Origin: JBEKCP01 sp050014815
GTDB lineage: Bacteria > Planctomycetota > Planctomycetia > Pirellulales > Thermoguttaceae
Length of the DNA stretch: 8,542 nt
Direction of reading: 5' to 3'
Assembly: GCA_050014815.1 (NCBI GenBank)
Contig: JBEKCP010000236.1
Location: 1-8,542, forward strand
Part shown: positions 6,702 to 8,542 of the stretch, one piece after another
Layout of the letters: each line of letters begins with the position of its first letter
How positions within the stretch are numbered: position 1 is the first letter of the stretch
The notes under the pieces: generated by a model
The model's input: only the letters and a program-made list of their open reading frames with translations
Told to the model about the DNA's origin: nothing
Database searches by the model: none
Program-made: the position numbers and the translations under genes

Positions 6702-6706
6702 TTGCC

Positions 6707-8353
6707 ATGGTCTCGACGAATCCGGCGACGGCGTCCGACGTTGCCCATCGCTTCTGGCGGCACCGGAAGAAAGCCTCTCTCACCTTCGTGCTGATGATGG
6801 TCGGCACGACCCTCCTGCTGATCTTCTTCCCGAGGAGTTACCGGTCGGAGGGCAAGCTGCTGGTGCGCCTGGGGCGCGAGAACGCGACGCTGGACCCGAC
6901 GGCCACGCTCGGCTCGGAGGCCGTCGTCGCCGTCCCCCAGTCCCGCGAGGCCGAAATGAATTCCATCATCGAGGTGCTCAACAGCCGGGGAATGCTGGAG
7001 AAGGTGGTCGATGCCCTGGGACCCGGCGCGGTCCTCGGCCGGAGCGACCCGCAAGCGGGTACCCCGCCGGCCGACGAGGGCACCACGCGAAGCGAGGGCA
7101 CCACGCGAAGCGTGGTCTCGGCGGGAGTGTCCGCCGCAGTAGCGGGGCCCTCCGGAGACGGCCTTGACGCGAACGGCGACGGCGGCCTATGGGCCGGGTT
7201 AACCGGCGAGGTGAGCGATCGCGAGCGGGCGGTGATCTACCTGTCGAAACGGGTCGGCATCGCCCCGGCCCGCAAGTCAAACGTGATTTCCATCTCCTGC
7301 CTCGGGCCCTCGCCCGCATGGGCGCAAACCGTCGTCGGCAAACTGATGGACCTCTACCTCGTCGAGCACGGCCTCTTGAACCGGACGCGCGGGTCCCTGC
7401 AGTTCTTCACGGAACAGGCCGCCCGGGCGCATGAGGAGTTGACGGCGGCGGAGAAGGAGTTCCGGGAGTTCCGTTCGGCCACCGGCCTGGTCTCGCCCGC
7501 CGATCAGCGGACGGCCCTGGCGGACCGCGTCTCGCGGCTCCAGGACGACCTGCTCGCGGCCGAGGCTGCGCGGGCCGTCTGCGAGGCCAAGCTGCGGCAC
7601 CTGCGGCAGGAGCTTTCCCGGTTGCCCAAGCAACAAGTCGCCGCCGAGACCCAGGGCTTCGGCAACGAGGGCACGGACCGCATGCGCGACCAGCTTTACG
7701 CCCTCCAGGTGAAAAGGGCAGAGGCGGCCGCCAAGTACACGCCTGAGCACCCCGCCATGCGCCGCATCGAGGAGCAACTGGCCGCCGCACAAGAGGTCTT
7801 CGATCACCAGGCGCCCACCCGGACCCAAGTCACGACGGCCACGAACCCGTTGGTCCGGCAGGCTGAAGACGCCGCCTTCGCGGAAGAACACGCCCTGGCG
7901 ACGTGCCAGGCGAAAGTCGACGCCATCCAGTCGCAACTGGCCTCCGCCCAGCAGGCCCTCGAGGCGTTCAACCAGCAGGAGATACGCTTGGCCGGGCTCC
8001 AGCGGGAGGTCGATCTCAAGCAGACAAGTTATCGGACCTACGCGACGAACCTCGAGCAGGCCCGGGTCGATCAGGCCCTCGGGTCGCAGCACATCTCGAA
8101 CATCAGCGTGGCACAAGCGGCCACCTACGAGCCGAAGGCGGCCCGCCCGAACAGGCTCGGCGTGCTGGCGGCCGGGCTGATCTTGTCGCTCCTGTCAGCG
8201 GTGGGCGTGGCATGGCTCTGCGACTCGCGGGACCGCCGCCGCCTCCGCCGGCCCGAAGACGTCGAGCGGGAATTGGACCTGCCGCTGTTGGGGTCGATCC
8301 CGGCGATGTCGCCCCAGGACCTGGTCCTCACCATGAATGGAAGCGGCCAGTAG
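6707..8353 (+). CDS. Wzz/GumC-like polysaccharide chain-length determinant
   Basis: This is a 548-residue inner-membrane polysaccharide co-polymerase. A short cytoplasmic start is followed by a first membrane helix (about 23-41), then YRSEGKLLVRLGRE (45-58), typical of the Wzz domain. A long periplasmic region has heptad-rich coiled coils at about 236-313, 325-365 and 383-438. The GumC-like end has PKAARPNR (476-483), a second membrane helix (about 482-504), a basic stretch and LPLLGSIP (525-532). It has no fused kinase domain; the divergent CpsD-like protein is the probable partner. ATG 6707 is chosen because AAGGGG lies 5 nt upstream. The frame is open from 6566, with ATGs at 6677 and 6692, but these lack ribosome sites and most of that extension covers the repeat array and promoter. 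Residues about 112-165 form a low-complexity insert encoded by repetitive DNA. The stop is 3 nt from the end of the convergent gene. Confidence 0.9.
   Translation: MVSTNPATASDVAHRFWRHRKKASLTFVLMMVGTTLLLIFFPRSYRSEGKLLVRLGRENATLDPTATLGSEAVVAVPQSREAEMNSIIEVLNSRGMLEKVVDALGPGAVLGRSDPQAGTPPADEGTTRSEGTTRSVVSAGVSAAVAGPSGDGLDANGDGGLWAGLTGEVSDRERAVIYLSKRVGIAPARKSNVISISCLGPSPAWAQTVVGKLMDLYLVEHGLLNRTRGSLQFFTEQAARAHEELTAAEKEFREFRSATGLVSPADQRTALADRVSRLQDDLLAAEAARAVCEAKLRHLRQELSRLPKQQVAAETQGFGNEGTDRMRDQLYALQVKRAEAAAKYTPEHPAMRRIEEQLAAAQEVFDHQAPTRTQVTTATNPLVRQAEDAAFAEEHALATCQAKVDAIQSQLASAQQALEAFNQQEIRLAGLQREVDLKQTSYRTYATNLEQARVDQALGSQHISNISVAQAATYEPKAARPNRLGVLAAGLILSLLSAVGVAWLCDSRDRRRLRRPEDVERELDLPLLGSIPAMSPQDLVLTMNGSGQ
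7047..7116. repeat. Hairpin-rich repeat segment inside the Wzz-like coding sequence
   Basis: ACCCGC-AA-GCGGGT (7047-7060) is a perfect inverted repeat. Next come two identical 18-bp copies (7076-7093 and 7094-7111) beginning GAGGGCACCACG and encoding EGTTRS twice. The second copy runs into the inverted repeat ACCACGC-GAA-GCGTGGT (7100-7116). The segment stays in frame and falls in a low-complexity part of the protein, as expected for a palindromic repeat inserted into or expanded within a gene. Confidence 0.75.
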
Positions 8354-8356
8354 CCC

Positions 8357-8542
8357 TCACTGCGCCGGGGTGTCGTGTTTCGCGAGGCCCTCCTTGAGAC
8401 CGGCCTTTCTGCCGCATGTCAGCAGCACCTCGGGGTGGTCGGCCCCGGTACGTCCCGCCAGTTGTAGGGCGACCTGGATCGCCGTGTCGCGGTCCTTCAT
8501 CAGATCCTGAACCGACCTGCCGGCCTCGAAGGTCTTCTTATA
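8357..8542 (-). CDS. Unrecognised protein, C-terminal 61 residues (partial)
   Basis: An open frame enters from the right edge and ends at the TGA 8359-8357. The 61 visible residues have strongly G/C-biased third codon positions like the other genes, which supports real coding. The peptide is mostly helical and charged in character, with FEAGRSVQDLMKDRDTAIQV early and a Lys/His-rich end. I recognise no family from this fragment. It is convergent with the Wzz-like gene, with only 3 nt between the stops, so no separate terminator fits between them. Its start and any domain lie outside the window, so no function is proposed. Confidence 0.6.
   Translation of the reverse strand, partial: YKKTFEAGRSVQDLMKDRDTAIQVALQLAGRTGADHPEVLLTCGRKAGLKEGLAKHDTPAQ

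Larger units (their letters stand above)
6281..6706. other. Divergent intergenic region between the operon and the Wzz-like gene
   Basis: These 426 nt separate the start of the minus-strand operon from the start of the Wzz-like gene. They hold a 23-bp palindrome (6441-6463), a five-copy 14-bp repeat array (6526-6595) and a sigma-70-like promoter facing the Wzz-like gene (6629-6657). They are visibly less GC-rich than the flanking genes near 6281-6500. Short frames inside have no credible coding signs. I found no convincing -35/-10 pair for the minus-strand operon, though its promoter presumably lies here. Confidence 0.7.

Noticed and set aside
6566..6706. N-terminal extension of the Wzz-like protein to 6566
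   Set aside because: The extension runs over the repeat array and the promoter candidate and has no ribosome site. AAGGGG marks the start at 6707.
8385..8410. Possible terminator after the Wzz-like gene: AGGCC / GGCCT stem followed by TTTCT
   Set aside because: The stem has only 5 bp and a 12-nt loop, and it lies inside the convergent coding sequence. This is too weak to call.

Overview
The window is GC-rich, with dense G/C-ended codons that create long antisense shadow frames. It carries part of an envelope or exopolysaccharide biosynthesis locus. I infer a planctomycete-like bacterium, with moderate confidence. The grounds are the gene mix (split Wzz/CpsD proteins, a sugar transferase with an odd N-terminal domain, and a CapK-type ligase beside a NodB deacetylase), the family style of the proteins, and repeat-rich intergenic DNA. 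No rRNA, tRNA, transposase or CRISPR array is visible.

The minus strand (6280 down to 1) holds five tightly packed genes that look like one operon: a CpsD/BY-kinase-like ATPase (6280-5576), a polyprenyl-phosphate sugar transferase (5579-4401), a CapK/PaaK-type adenylate-forming ligase (4347-2956), a fused polysaccharide deacetylase/Wzx-like flippase (2937-556), and an O-antigen ligase/Wzy-like membrane protein cut by the window edge (559-1). Junctions are a 4-bp overlap, a 53-nt gap, an 18-nt gap and a 4-bp ATGA overlap. The plus strand carries a divergent Wzz/GumC-like chain-length determinant (6707-8353). The last 186 bases hold the C-terminal end of an unrecognised minus-strand gene.

Together the genes fit a Wzx/Wzy-dependent pathway. 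The sugar transferase loads the first sugar phosphate on the lipid carrier. The flippase moves the finished repeat unit across the inner membrane, and the fused deacetylase may edit it. The O-antigen ligase/Wzy-like protein polymerises or transfers it, and the Wzz-like and CpsD-like pair sets chain length and export. Intermediate glycosyltransferases and an outer-membrane exporter are not in the window.

The most unusual points are these. The sugar transferase has an N-terminal domain that reads as a catalytically dead GGDEF domain with an RxxD I-site-like motif at canonical spacing, so it is a candidate c-di-GMP receptor. The deacetylase and flippase are joined in one frame. The CpsD-like ATPase has Val in place of the Walker A lysine. 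The 426-nt divergent intergenic region contains a 23-bp palindrome, a perfectly phased five-copy 14-bp repeat array and a good sigma-70-like promoter. A hairpin-rich repeat segment lies inside the Wzz-like coding sequence.
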